Source of the DNA: Mesorhizobium liriopis
Lineage (GTDB): Bacteria; Pseudomonadota; Alphaproteobacteria; Rhizobiales; Rhizobiaceae
Reading direction: 5' to 3'
NCBI RefSeq assembly: GCF_024053505.1
Contig: NZ_JAMXQS010000009.1
Span: 1-64,000, forward strand
Length of the DNA stretch: 64,000 nucleotides
Part shown: in pieces, positions 24,297 through 32,629 of the stretch
Layout: the number at the start of each line of letters is the position of its first letter
Position numbering within the stretch: position 1 is the first letter of the stretch
Position numbers and translations under genes: made by a program
The notes under the pieces: model-generated
What the model was told of the DNA's origin: nothing
Databases searched by the model: none
Seen by the model: the letters and a program-made list of their open reading frames with translations, nothing else

Positions 24297-24815
24297 GAAT
24301 TCTCCTTCTCTGACCATGAACCTCTGCCCACCGCTGGATCATCCCATGCAACGGGCATTGAAAGTATCATAGCTCAGAAAAGAAGGACTGGCAAAAATGG
24401 TAATGTACATAATTGTTTAATTATACCAAAATGTACTTGAGATATCTAATTATATGAAGAAAACGACGGAATCTTGGAAGTGAAATACATGACATTAGAT
24501 TATGTTGCTGTCATTCGTAAAAAAATTCATGTCATCTAACTCGTCTATGCTGTTATCGAGCGCGATCCGTAAGCCGAGGCGTTATCGCAGCCGCGCTGTG
24601 CTGCTGCGATAACGCCTCGGCAAGAGCAGTTCTCTGCTGAACCGCGTCCGCCATGATGACAGCAAGTAAAGTTGTAGGGTAGCCACCAAGGGGTGGCACA
24701 GCGCCTGTTACAGGGTTGACATATCCGTATGATCAACGAGAAGTGCGCGGGCTCAGTCTAAGACAGATTCATATGGACAGCGGAAATTTATTCGTTGCTC
24801 GGATAGGAGAACAAC
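24297..24815. other. AT-rich intergenic region with a large inverted repeat
   Basis: About 24370-24545 is strikingly AT-rich for this genome (runs such as AATTGTTTAATTATACC). No gene is seen. It should hold the promoter of the DUF3102-like gene (minus) and of the lipase gene (plus). The low GC suggests an origin, attachment or foreign segment. Confidence 0.6.
24573..24621. repeat. Perfect 19-bp inverted repeat, 11-base loop
   Basis: GCCGAGGCGTTATCGCAGC at 24573-24591 is the exact reverse complement of 24603-24621. No T run follows on the plus strand, so it is not a standard terminator there. A protein-binding or cruciform site at the island edge is likelier. Confidence 0.85.
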
Positions 24816-25655
24816 TTGGACTTTTACGCAGGAGTCGACGGCACCGGTGTCGGCAACGATGCCCAATACGCCAAAGATTTTACTGACAGCTACGTCAACC
24901 AGCTCTATCGCAGCAGCCGCTTTGATGTGCGCTATTACCTGCGCGGACCAACCTGGGAGGGCGGCACGGCCAAGGCGCTATCCAAAGAGATGCTGCGCGA
25001 GATGGAAACCCGCATCCACCAGAAAGGTGGGCGACAGGTGGGGCGGCTGATCCTTGCCGGCTACAGCCGAGGCGGGGCGATCGCTATCCGCATCGCGCGA
25101 GAGCTCGGCAAGCATGGCCATAAGGTGCACTGCCTCTTGCTGTACGACGCAGTGGATATGTCACTGGCGATTGCGGCCAAACAGATTCCCGCCAATGTGC
25201 GCTACTGCTTCCACGCCATGCGTGACCCCGTCTCACGCTCACGCACGTCCTGGGGCAATTGCGGTACCGAGCGTGAGGCCAAGGACGACAAAATCACTTA
25301 TTTCCGCTGGCGCCGCTTCATGTGCACTCATGGCGGCATGGGCGGTACGCCTTGGACCAAGGCCGATCCGGACGGCTTCATCAACGAGGCGCTAACGGGG
25401 CCTGAAACTACCAGCGCATTTGCCAAGATGCAGAGTAATATGGGCTATCAGGTTCTGCGGGCCACTCCTTTTGGCTTGGGAGGTGGCGCGATCATCGATG
25501 GTGCAGGCGCCGCAAACAGTTGGCACCGGAATTCGAGCCGTACGGCGATAACCCTTCGACAAGATCGCGATGAGTCACGGCAGGTCGGCATCTGGATGAT
25601 GAACAAGCTCGATTGGGCCTTAAAGCAGCAGGCCGCTCCAGCTCTCGTGGGCTAA
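24816..25655 (+). CDS. Alpha/beta-hydrolase, probable T6SS lipase effector (Tle-like)
   Basis: This is a 279-residue protein. It opens FYAGVDGTGVGND, the D-G-T start of DUF2235/Tle-type phospholipases. The nucleophile motif is GYSRGG with Ser84, followed by LLLYDAVDM (Asp111 or Asp114) and THGGMGGTPW with His172, completing a plausible Ser-Asp-His triad. The TTG start at 24816 is preceded by TAGGAGA at an ideal distance. No signal peptide is seen, as expected for a T6SS cargo. T6SS lipases attack membrane phospholipids of target cells. No obvious immunity gene or VgrG sits beside it, so the link to the T6SS rests on family and location. Confidence 0.75.
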   Translation: MDFYAGVDGTGVGNDAQYAKDFTDSYVNQLYRSSRFDVRYYLRGPTWEGGTAKALSKEMLREMETRIHQKGGRQVGRLILAGYSRGGAIAIRIARELGKHGHKVHCLLLYDAVDMSLAIAAKQIPANVRYCFHAMRDPVSRSRTSWGNCGTEREAKDDKITYFRWRRFMCTHGGMGGTPWTKADPDGFINEALTGPETTSAFAKMQSNMGYQVLRATPFGLGGGAIIDGAGAANSWHRNSSRTAITLRQDRDESRQVGIWMMNKLDWALKQQAAPALVG

Positions 25656-26061
25656 GGCGATTGAAACGACATGTCGGCCAATGAGGGCCGCGTGTGTGGC
25701 TGAGAGGGTATGCTGAAGTAACCAAGACGCCCCCATGATCGAAATCTGTGGTCGTGGATTACCTGATCTCTGCTTCGAGCCCGTTGCGCAATGGATCGAC
25801 ATCGACCAGCTGCACAAATTGCTCTGCCCCTTTAAGCCGTTGACTGATCTCCAGGTTGCCAAATCAGCTTAACACGTCCGCTTTAATAGGAGCAGTTTAC
25901 TGGCCTGCAACGGCATACATGGCTTGCCTGACCAATGCAGCGAAAGTCGAATGGCTCAAATGGGTGGAAAACGAGTTCCAGCTTCTCAAGTTTCTCTGCC
26001 TGAAACCAGACAGGCCGCTTTTGGCCAGAGACCAAAATCTTACCAATGCTTCCGGGCATGC
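25656..26061. other. Intergenic region, about 400 bases
   Basis: No convincing gene. A 45-codon plus-strand frame (25735-25872, MIEICGRGLPDL...) lacks a ribosome-binding site. A partial copy of the dispersed repeat (AAACCAGACAGGCCGCTTTT) lies at 26002-26030. Confidence 0.4.
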
Positions 26062-26447
26062 TTATGCGATGGCCACGATCTCCAGCTCACGCTGTCCGGC
26101 TCGCACGACGTCGCCGACAGCCTTGCCGATCAAAGCCAGCGCCACGGGCGATCCATGCGAGATCGAGCCATGCGAGGGGTTCGCTTCATCCTCGCCAACG
26201 ATGCGGAAGGTTTGGGTACGCCCATCATCGCGCGCGAAAGTGACGGTGTGGCCGAAAGCAACCACATCATAGGAGGCAGGCAAGTGCTGCAATTGGGCCG
26301 TCCGGATGCGCTCGGCATAGTAGCGCACGTCACGCATTGGTCCTGCCGCCTGTCGGCGCTTCTCGTTGACGTCGTCAATGAGTTGGCAGCGTCCAGAGCC
26401 TCTTGGGCACGTGCTAGTTCTCTAGCGTGAGGGAGGTAGCTCTCGAC
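26062..26447 (-). pseudogene. GreA/GreB-family elongation factor remnant, frameshifted
   Basis: The C-terminal GreA domain is intact in one frame (26062-26337: YDVVAFGHTVTFARDDGRTQTFRIVGEDEA, then GSISHGSPVALALIGKAVGDVV). The preceding coiled coil continues upstream in this frame as LIDDVNEKRRQAAGP, then breaks off; the next part, ARELARAQEALDAAN, is in another frame. The junction is near 26372-26380. The N-terminal third of a normal GreA relative is missing, since the remnant abuts the stop of the immunity gene at 26448. Translation from the ATG at 26337 could still give a 91-residue C-terminal domain, but without the coiled coil that reaches the polymerase active site. Confidence 0.8.
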
Positions 26448-27122
26448 TCAGCCTAGCGACCTGACCGGCACAATTTCCTCCGCTGTTACTGCAACGAGCT
26501 GAAATTCCTCAAGCTGAGCTAAAATGGTAAAGTGTTCGGCTGCCGACAAGCGCTTGATATGTTCCACAGACCGCATTGGGCTGAACGCTCCTGAGATCGC
26601 CAGAGCAGGCACGAAGCCGAGGCATTGTCCCTCTTCGAGGCTTCCATAAGCTTCCACGCAGCGGTCGAACATGGGTTCACCGCGAAAATCGAGAAAGTCG
26701 GCAGCGTCCTTGTCCGGCACCACACCTGCCACCAAGTGATTGGGCGATGCCTTGGGGCTCCAGTTCGGCACTGTAAGCGCTCTGCAGTAAATCGATGTTT
26801 CAGGCAGATTGATCTGAAAATTGGCAAGGCGCTTTGACCAGCATTGCAGAACGCCAAACGCGCTGAAGCCCACCACATGACAGTCCTTATGGTGGAAGTC
26901 TTTGTCAGCTTTGAATATCAGCGCAAGAATTGAGCGGAAGTCGTCAGGATCGCATAGGCTGAAGAGGCCATTGTGGAAACGACGAAACCCTTCTTCACAC
27001 AGAAAGCTCGCGAGCGACGGCGGCACCCATTGCCGAATCTTGTTTGCCGCCGCAGCATCAGGACGAGAGGCCTGAAGAATAGGCGTGTAGTGCTTCAGGT
27101 AGTAGGTGAAATTTTCATGCAT
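26448..27122 (-). CDS. GAD-like/DUF1851 protein, probable T6SS immunity protein (Tdi1-like)
   Basis: This is a 224-residue protein. The N-terminal half shows the GAD-like pattern (VPPSLASFLCEEGFRRFHNGLFSLCDPDDF); the C-terminal half shows the DUF1851 pattern (YGSLEEGQCLGFVPALAISG, then VEHIKRLSAAEHFTILAQL). The same two-domain combination is known for Tdi1, the immunity protein of the DNase effector Tde1 in Agrobacterium tumefaciens. It is cytoplasmic, with no signal peptide, as expected for protection against a DNase. It is the last gene of the hcp-type operon, 24 bases past the 147-residue gene. It may neutralise the effector encoded two genes upstream. Confidence 0.8.
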   Translation of the reverse strand: MHENFTYYLKHYTPILQASRPDAAAANKIRQWVPPSLASFLCEEGFRRFHNGLFSLCDPDDFRSILALIFKADKDFHHKDCHVVGFSAFGVLQCWSKRLANFQINLPETSIYCRALTVPNWSPKASPNHLVAGVVPDKDAADFLDFRGEPMFDRCVEAYGSLEEGQCLGFVPALAISGAFSPMRSVEHIKRLSAAEHFTILAQLEEFQLVAVTAEEIVPVRSLG

Positions 27123-27146
27123 GTCGGAGATCGATGACGACCGTTT

Positions 27147-27590
27147 TCATCCGATGAAACTTATCGGCTTGAAATCTTCCATCTTGCCCTCCCAAGTGCC
27201 GCGCGCGAAGGCCGTTACGGAATATTCTTCGCGTACGTTCTCGTCCAAGCGGCCGGTGGTGATGCCGATCTTGTCGAAAAGCACGACCCCAACATCTTCC
27301 AAAGCTTGCCCATTGGCTTCCTCCAGGCGGCGCATGACTTCAGCGCCCGGTGTTTCGAACAAGTCCATGCCTTCGAAGCGAACGTTTTTCACGTCGTAGA
27401 AAGCCTCGATCTGGTTCACCGTCCCGTTCCTGTAGCGCACGATAGGCTGATCCACTTCGCGGAACTCGCGCTGCGAGGCTCCACGGGTGTCAGCGGTTTC
27501 CGGCGGCCCCAAGATCGCTGCAACCTCTGCCGGCGTCATGCCGAACCTGATCGGGCCCATTCCTTCAAACGGCACAATATCCCATTCCAT
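27147..27590 (-). CDS. Probable immunity protein adjacent to the DUF4150 effector
   Basis: This is a 147-residue cytoplasmic protein. It opens MEWDIVPFEGMGPIRFGMTPAEVAAILGPP, a short fold in which a G-M-T-x-x-E-V-x-x-x-L-G-x-P turn recurs in BamE/SmpA-like and several toxin-immunity families. The rest alternates strands and helices (VNQIEAFYDVKNVRFEGMDLF). The start lies 10 bases after the effector stop. The position right behind a toxin is the main evidence for an immunity role. No enzyme motif is seen. Confidence 0.65.
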   Translation of the reverse strand: MEWDIVPFEGMGPIRFGMTPAEVAAILGPPETADTRGASQREFREVDQPIVRYRNGTVNQIEAFYDVKNVRFEGMDLFETPGAEVMRRLEEANGQALEDVGVVLFDKIGITTGRLDENVREEYSVTAFARGTWEGKMEDFKPISFIG

Positions 27591-27600
27591 GGCTTGTTCC

Positions 27601-29190
27601 TCACTTCTTCTTGCCAGGCAAAAGCCCGTGCTTCTCTAGGCATCGCTGATAGGCCGAGCGCTCCTTCAGCGCTTGGTTGTACTTACGCTGATCGCCGGTT
27701 TCGCGGGCGACTCGGCGTGTATCATGGTAATCCATAGCAGCCGCATCGCGATAACGGCCTGCATTGATCAAGCGTTGCTGTTCCTTGCGCCAATCTCTTG
27801 CCTCGTCGCTTGAGCCTGTCGACATCGCTCTGCGATGGTCCTTCTTGTCCTTGGAGATGGCCGGGCTCTGGCCTTCGCTCAGAGGCGACACGGATTTCGG
27901 CGGGATGTGGTCGGATTCACGATCCTCGCCCGCCCCGCGCGTGCCCTCATAGGAACCCCCGCGATAGTCGCCTGGACCGTTCGGGTCGCCCTTGGCAAGA
28001 TGGGCGCAAGGGTTGCGGGTACGCTTGGTTTTGCCAGTCGAGCGCGCTCCGCCATCGCCTGGGGCCTTGTCATGGTCGAGTTTGCGCTTGAGCTTGGCGA
28101 CATCCCCAAGATCCTCAAGTCCATCCGCGACCTTGCCAGCAAGCTTCAGCTTCTTGAAGGGATTGACCACGCTCAAGCCCGCTGCCGCGAGATGGCCGCC
28201 GGCCTGCGCCACGCCCCCTTTGTCATAGGCGTCGGTGAGACCGCCCCACAGTCCCTTCAACCCGTCGATGCCGCTGTTCAGCGCGCCGGAGGCCGCTTCC
28301 CCTGGATTGTTCCAGACGTATTTCGCGCCTTCTACCGCGCCGTGGCCCACATTCTGGCCGAATTCCACGATCTGCTCTTTTGTCGGCGCCGCATCAATGA
28401 GGGCCCGCCCGTCCTTGAGTGCCAGAGAAGGATCGTTGAGATATTCGCGGCCGCGCTTCAGTCCGTCACCGATCATCTGCGCTTCGCTGGAATTTTCGTA
28501 GAAACCGTCCCAGCCTTTCGCGCCCGAGCCGCGCTCGTCGGTGGGCTCCGACTTGTCCTGATGGTCGCCCCCTCCGGGTGCTGGGTTCACCTCGGTTGAT
28601 TTGACGTGGACATACTCGCCAGGGCAGTTGCCGTTGTTGAGCGTGCAGGTGTCGGAATGGCGCTGGACCCGATTGCCGTTCACCTTGACGATAGGGGATG
28701 ACGAGGTCGGCGCGACCGGCTTGCCTTCCGTGCCAGACTTCACGCCCGTGTCGCCGGGCTCAGCGCCATAGGTCACCGTCATCCTGGAATTCTGGTGCTT
28801 GACGACCTGGCCGTTGGAGCGGACATCCGGCGAATAATTGTGGTCGTCGCTTCCCTTGCCGTGAACGGCGAACGGAGTCGGCTTGTCACCCACCTTCACC
28901 ACGTCCGGCGAGGTATAAACCGCGAGAGCTTCCGAACTGTCGGGGATCAATTCGGGAGGATGCGGGTCGGGCGCAGTCGGAAGCGGCTTGCGCTTCTTCT
29001 CATAGGGTTCGACAAGCGCGGTGGCCTCTTCCCACTTGGCCTTTGCGCCCAATTTGTCGCCCGCATCGTACAGGGCATCGCCCGCCCGGTTGAGAGCGTC
29101 ATACTGCTCCACCATGCCGGGCGGCATGCGGTCCCAGTCGAAAGTGCGTCCGCCGACGACGCTGACCTCGAGTGGAGGAGCGTCGCTCAT
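27601..29190 (-). CDS. T6SS effector: DUF4150 PAAR-like head with C-terminal nuclease-like toxin
   Basis: This is a 529-residue protein from the ATG at 29190, which overlaps the stop of the DUF2169 gene (ATGA). Residues 1-90 form a helical leader. Residues about 92-197 are a DUF4150/PAAR-like spike-tip domain (TSPDVVKVGDKPTPF, then SPIVKVNGNRVQRHSDTCTLNNGNCPGEY). Residues about 220-390 are a linker. Residues about 395-525 are the toxin: ESDHIPPKS (His428), KKDHRRA (His452), WRKEQQRLINAGRYRDAAAMDYHDTRR. The D-H-I-P with later His residues resembles HNH-like nucleases of polymorphic toxins. It has no H-x-x-D core as in Tde1. It is loaded on VgrG with the DUF2169 adaptor. Confidence 0.8.
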   Translation of the reverse strand: MSDAPPLEVSVVGGRTFDWDRMPPGMVEQYDALNRAGDALYDAGDKLGAKAKWEEATALVEPYEKKRKPLPTAPDPHPPELIPDSSEALAVYTSPDVVKVGDKPTPFAVHGKGSDDHNYSPDVRSNGQVVKHQNSRMTVTYGAEPGDTGVKSGTEGKPVAPTSSSPIVKVNGNRVQRHSDTCTLNNGNCPGEYVHVKSTEVNPAPGGGDHQDKSEPTDERGSGAKGWDGFYENSSEAQMIGDGLKRGREYLNDPSLALKDGRALIDAAPTKEQIVEFGQNVGHGAVEGAKYVWNNPGEAASGALNSGIDGLKGLWGGLTDAYDKGGVAQAGGHLAAAGLSVVNPFKKLKLAGKVADGLEDLGDVAKLKRKLDHDKAPGDGGARSTGKTKRTRNPCAHLAKGDPNGPGDYRGGSYEGTRGAGEDRESDHIPPKSVSPLSEGQSPAISKDKKDHRRAMSTGSSDEARDWRKEQQRLINAGRYRDAAAMDYHDTRRVARETGDQRKYNQALKERSAYQRCLEKHGLLPGKKK

Positions 29191-30272
29191 GCCGCCTCCG
29201 CCATCTCGCCCTGGCATTCCACGATGGGAAGGCCGCGCCGCTCGGGCCAGGGAAAGGCGGTGCGCCAAGTCAGGTAGACGCGTGCGCCGCTCGGACGTAA
29301 GTCGAAATGCACGCCATCGAGCACCATCGCCGCATCCTGCAGCCCCGCTCCGCGATCAAGCCTTACTCTCATCTGGAGCCCTGGCAGCCAGCCCTTCAAG
29401 CTTGGATGGCGGAATGCGAGATTCTCCAGCTCATACGACTCGTTGCCCTTAAGCCAGGGCGTGGCGATCAGATCAGGGTGCGCGCACTGCCAAAAGCGGA
29501 AGTCGAAGTCTTTCGGCAACAGCGGGTGTCGTTGCTCCAGCCAAGCGTCATCATAAGTTCCAGCATATTGATGCCGCTGGTTCCACCAAGGTGGGATCGG
29601 TCCCAATCCTTCCGGCTGCCATTTTCCAGCAGGCGAAGTGATAGGTTTATCCAAGGACTCAATCTGCGGAGCAGAAATCTCTCTGACTTCCTGAAATTTC
29701 TCATCGTCCGCGATGCCACATCCGATCGCGTTGAACTCGTAACAGCCCTTAGGACCAGGATCGGCATGGCCAGGCAGGCGTCCACCATAAGCCAAGCGCC
29801 AGTCGATCGGCACATATTGAACGGGGTCAGGCTTGCTCAGTCTCCATTCGTCCAGTTCCTCGACCTCGCCCTGCGCAAACCATCCTCGTTTACGCAAGGT
29901 CTTTGCGTGCCATTTGCGCGGCCCGATCACACGCAGGCGCTTCGCTACGGGTCCTATGCGTATTCCACAGCTCCATGAGGGCTGCGGTTTTCCATCGGGG
30001 CTGTGCGCAGCGCCAATAAAGGTGACATCGGTGCCTGGTTTGAATGGCGTAAGATCGGATTGAAATAACATCGGCGCTTGATGGGGGTCGCCATCATAGG
30101 TGTCAGCGAGCACGAGTGGTGCCTGCACCTTTGCAGGCACCAGCGGACCATTCGGGGACAGCAAGAAGGTTCCGCGCGCAGCCACCACGCCGAGAAGGTC
30201 GCCAGCTAGGTTGAATTGACGAAATGCGATCGCCGGAAATGGAGTGCGGTTGTCTACTGACATCGCGCTCAA
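29187..30272 (-). CDS. DUF2169-family T6SS effector adaptor
   Basis: This is a 361-residue protein with the DUF2169 pattern: an N-terminal LAGDLLGVVAARGTFLLSPNGPL barrel strand, TYDGDPHQAPMLFQSDLTPFKPGTDVTFIG (a conserved T-D-V motif), VQYVPIDWRLAYGG (the hallmark PIDW-x-x-x-YGG), PWWNQRHQYAGTYDDAWLEQRHPLLPKDFDFRFW, and a C-terminal TWRTAFPWPER. DUF2169 proteins act as chaperones or adaptors that fit DUF4150 effectors onto VgrG; an example is encoded in the second vgrG locus of A. tumefaciens. The gene overlaps both neighbours (ATGA), matching a vgrG-adaptor-effector cassette. Confidence 0.85.
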   Translation of the reverse strand: MSAMSVDNRTPFPAIAFRQFNLAGDLLGVVAARGTFLLSPNGPLVPAKVQAPLVLADTYDGDPHQAPMLFQSDLTPFKPGTDVTFIGAAHSPDGKPQPSWSCGIRIGPVAKRLRVIGPRKWHAKTLRKRGWFAQGEVEELDEWRLSKPDPVQYVPIDWRLAYGGRLPGHADPGPKGCYEFNAIGCGIADDEKFQEVREISAPQIESLDKPITSPAGKWQPEGLGPIPPWWNQRHQYAGTYDDAWLEQRHPLLPKDFDFRFWQCAHPDLIATPWLKGNESYELENLAFRHPSLKGWLPGLQMRVRLDRGAGLQDAAMVLDGVHFDLRPSGARVYLTWRTAFPWPERRGLPIVECQGEMAEAA

Positions 30273-32584
30273 GTCTTAGCGGCACTATCAGCCGGTGTAG
30301 GACCAGCCTCGGAAAAACCGCCACCCGGCTTGTTCAAATCAACAACGCGGCCATTGATCTGGGTCGGACCAGACGCCGTAAAATTGAATGCCGTACCTAA
30401 GATGATGACCGTGCCGTCTTTTCGCATGATGAGTTTGGACGCGCCGCACTCGATTACGAACTCCTCGCCGACGATGGTCTTCTTGAACTTTCCGACGTGG
30501 GTGAGTTGCGTGCTTCCGACATTCGTCACCTTGGAGACCCCGATCTGTTCGACGCGGGCCATGCCGATGGTGTCGGATTTGAAGTTGCCGACCACCGTGT
30601 TCATGATGCCTCCCATCGGAAACAGGCTTGCGGCATCCTCGCCCATGCCGGTGCCGGAGCCCGCGAGGGCTGTGCCGGCATCCGCGCGGGGGGAAGGGCC
30701 TGCGACCACGCCCTGGCGGGCGGACAGGCCGTTGTTGCCTAAGAATCCGAGGGCGGAAGAGGCGAGCGTGGTGACAAAGGAGGCGATGGCCGGTGCGCCG
30801 GCGCCACCGGCGCCACCGGCGATCTGGCTGGCCTGACTGAGAAGGCCAGCGGTCTGCCCGGCAAGCCCTGCGACCTGGCCCATCAGCGCAATCGCGCCAG
30901 CGCCCGTACCGCCCACCGTCAGGTTCATTGATCCGCCGATCTCTTGCTTCTGGTTGCCGCCCACTTCCACCGCGCGGTTGGCGCCGATCGAGGACACGTC
31001 GTGGCGATCGACACGCTTAGTGCGGTCGTTCAGGACTTTTGTCGTCATGTCCTTTTGGGCGTGTTGGAAGAAGTTCTCCTTGCCGGCCTCGTCTTCCATC
31101 GAGAACTCATTGAAGCCGTTGCCCTTATGCGTATTGGAACGGAAGGTCATACGTGTCTTGTTGGCGGGCAGGTTATAGGGCACGCTCTGGGTGGGGTTGG
31201 GCACCAGCGCGGTGACGATGGGCTTGTCGGGATCGCCATCCTGATAGGAGACGACGGCTTCCATGCCGATGCGCGGGATCACCTGCGCGCCCCATGTGCC
31301 GCCCGCCCAGGGCTGGGCCACGCGCACCCATTTGGTGTCTGAGCCATCCTTTTTCGCGCGGCGATCCCAAGGGAACCAGAGCTTCACCCGGCCATATTGC
31401 TCGGTGTGGATTTCCTCGCCCTCGGGACCCGCGATCAGGGCGATCTGCGAACCGTCGATACGCGGGCGCGGTGTCGAGCGGTGCGGGGTGGCTGCAAGGC
31501 GTGCGGGCAGCGCTTCGAACGTGTTCTGGTAAATCGGTTGATCGCCGCCCGTCTCGTAGGTGGTGTCGTGCGCGAAGTGTTCGATGGCTGTGATCACGGC
31601 CGTTTCGAACGTGTGCTCTGGGTGCGCCACATCGTAGGGCGTGACCTTGGCGCCGGGTGCGAGATGGCGCGTGGTGGACTGCGCCTCGATGCGCTCGTGG
31701 TCGGCTTCGGTCGATTGCATGCGCAAGCGGCTTGCGCGCTCGTTCGAACCTGTGTCGAGCGCACGCGCCGGATACTCGTAAAGCTCGTAAGAACCGTTGC
31801 GCGGCAGGTTGACCTGGGAAGGCGTGAAGGCCTCGGGCACCGTCGAGGGCGTCTCGAAGTTCCAGTCGCGGCCAGCCCGCTTGCCCGGCGTGAACTTGAA
31901 GTGGCGGTTCCATTTGGCGATGTGGTCGCGATCGGTGGAACCGGATGCGAATCGCGTGGCACCACCCTCACCGTCCGCGCCCTTGTCCCAGCCCTGCGCG
32001 CTGTCGGCCAAGACCACGCGTTGGCCCTCATCCGTCTGACGCACCCAGAAGAACAGGCCATCTTCTTCCAGGCGGCGCAGGAGATAAGCGAGGTCGGTCT
32101 CGTTCCACTGCACGCTGTATTCGAGCGGCGCCGGGGTCGAAAGCACGCCACCGACATCGGGTGCGGGAAGCCCATGCTCGGACAAAAGCGTCTCGGCCAC
32201 CTCAACGCTCGTCTTGTTCTGCCAGATGCGGCAGTCGCTCTTCTGCGACAAGAGCCAGAGATCAGGGCGAAGGGTCAGCACATACTGCCGAAGGGCGCGC
32301 GTCAGCCGGGGCTCTTCGGTCAGGCCCGTCACGAGTCCGTCCCATACCCGGCGCGGACCCTCGTCGCCACGGTCGAGGCTCACCTGCAAGTTCTTGCCGA
32401 CCAGATCCTGTGGGGTCACATCATCGCGCTTGGCGCGGATGACCGCCTTGAACGAGAAAAGCTCGTTCACCGCCTCGCGCCCCTCGAAGCGCTCCATCAG
32501 AAACGCGTCGGCGCCCAGCGGCGTCTCGATGCGAAGAAGGCGCGACGCCTGGATGAAATCGTTGAGGCCGGATTGGACGTTCAC
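30269..32584 (-). CDS. vgrG: T6SS spike protein VgrG (TssI)
   Basis: This is a 771-residue protein. Residues about 10-380 form the gp27-like base (LRIETPLGADAFLMERFEGREAVNELFSF, then VQWNETDLAYLLRRLEEDGLFFWV). Residues about 390-480 form the gp5 OB-fold (AQVIPRIGMEAVVSYQDGDPDKPIVTALV). The C-terminal needle follows, with DUF2345-like strands (ECGASKLIMRKDGTVIILG). It has an unusual hydrophobic Gly/Ala-rich stretch at about residues 558-620. It assembles as a trimer at the tip of the Hcp tube. The last 30 residues are Pro/Gly-rich. The stop overlaps the DUF2169 start. Confidence 0.93.
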   Translation of the reverse strand: MNVQSGLNDFIQASRLLRIETPLGADAFLMERFEGREAVNELFSFKAVIRAKRDDVTPQDLVGKNLQVSLDRGDEGPRRVWDGLVTGLTEEPRLTRALRQYVLTLRPDLWLLSQKSDCRIWQNKTSVEVAETLLSEHGLPAPDVGGVLSTPAPLEYSVQWNETDLAYLLRRLEEDGLFFWVRQTDEGQRVVLADSAQGWDKGADGEGGATRFASGSTDRDHIAKWNRHFKFTPGKRAGRDWNFETPSTVPEAFTPSQVNLPRNGSYELYEYPARALDTGSNERASRLRMQSTEADHERIEAQSTTRHLAPGAKVTPYDVAHPEHTFETAVITAIEHFAHDTTYETGGDQPIYQNTFEALPARLAATPHRSTPRPRIDGSQIALIAGPEGEEIHTEQYGRVKLWFPWDRRAKKDGSDTKWVRVAQPWAGGTWGAQVIPRIGMEAVVSYQDGDPDKPIVTALVPNPTQSVPYNLPANKTRMTFRSNTHKGNGFNEFSMEDEAGKENFFQHAQKDMTTKVLNDRTKRVDRHDVSSIGANRAVEVGGNQKQEIGGSMNLTVGGTGAGAIALMGQVAGLAGQTAGLLSQASQIAGGAGGAGAPAIASFVTTLASSALGFLGNNGLSARQGVVAGPSPRADAGTALAGSGTGMGEDAASLFPMGGIMNTVVGNFKSDTIGMARVEQIGVSKVTNVGSTQLTHVGKFKKTIVGEEFVIECGASKLIMRKDGTVIILGTAFNFTASGPTQINGRVVDLNKPGGGFSEAGPTPADSAAKT

Positions 32585-32629
32585 GGATCAACCCCCTTCA
32601 ATGCTAGCAATGCTTCTGTGCCAAAGCGT

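Noticed and set aside
24573-24621. Ordinary terminator of a plus-strand gene
   Set aside because: No T run follows the stem on the plus strand and no gene ends just before it.
27601-29190. Tde1-type (Ntox15, H-x-x-D) DNase effector
   Set aside because: The toxin domain lacks an H-x-x-D motif; the visible pattern is D-H-I-P with later histidines, so only nuclease-like is claimed.
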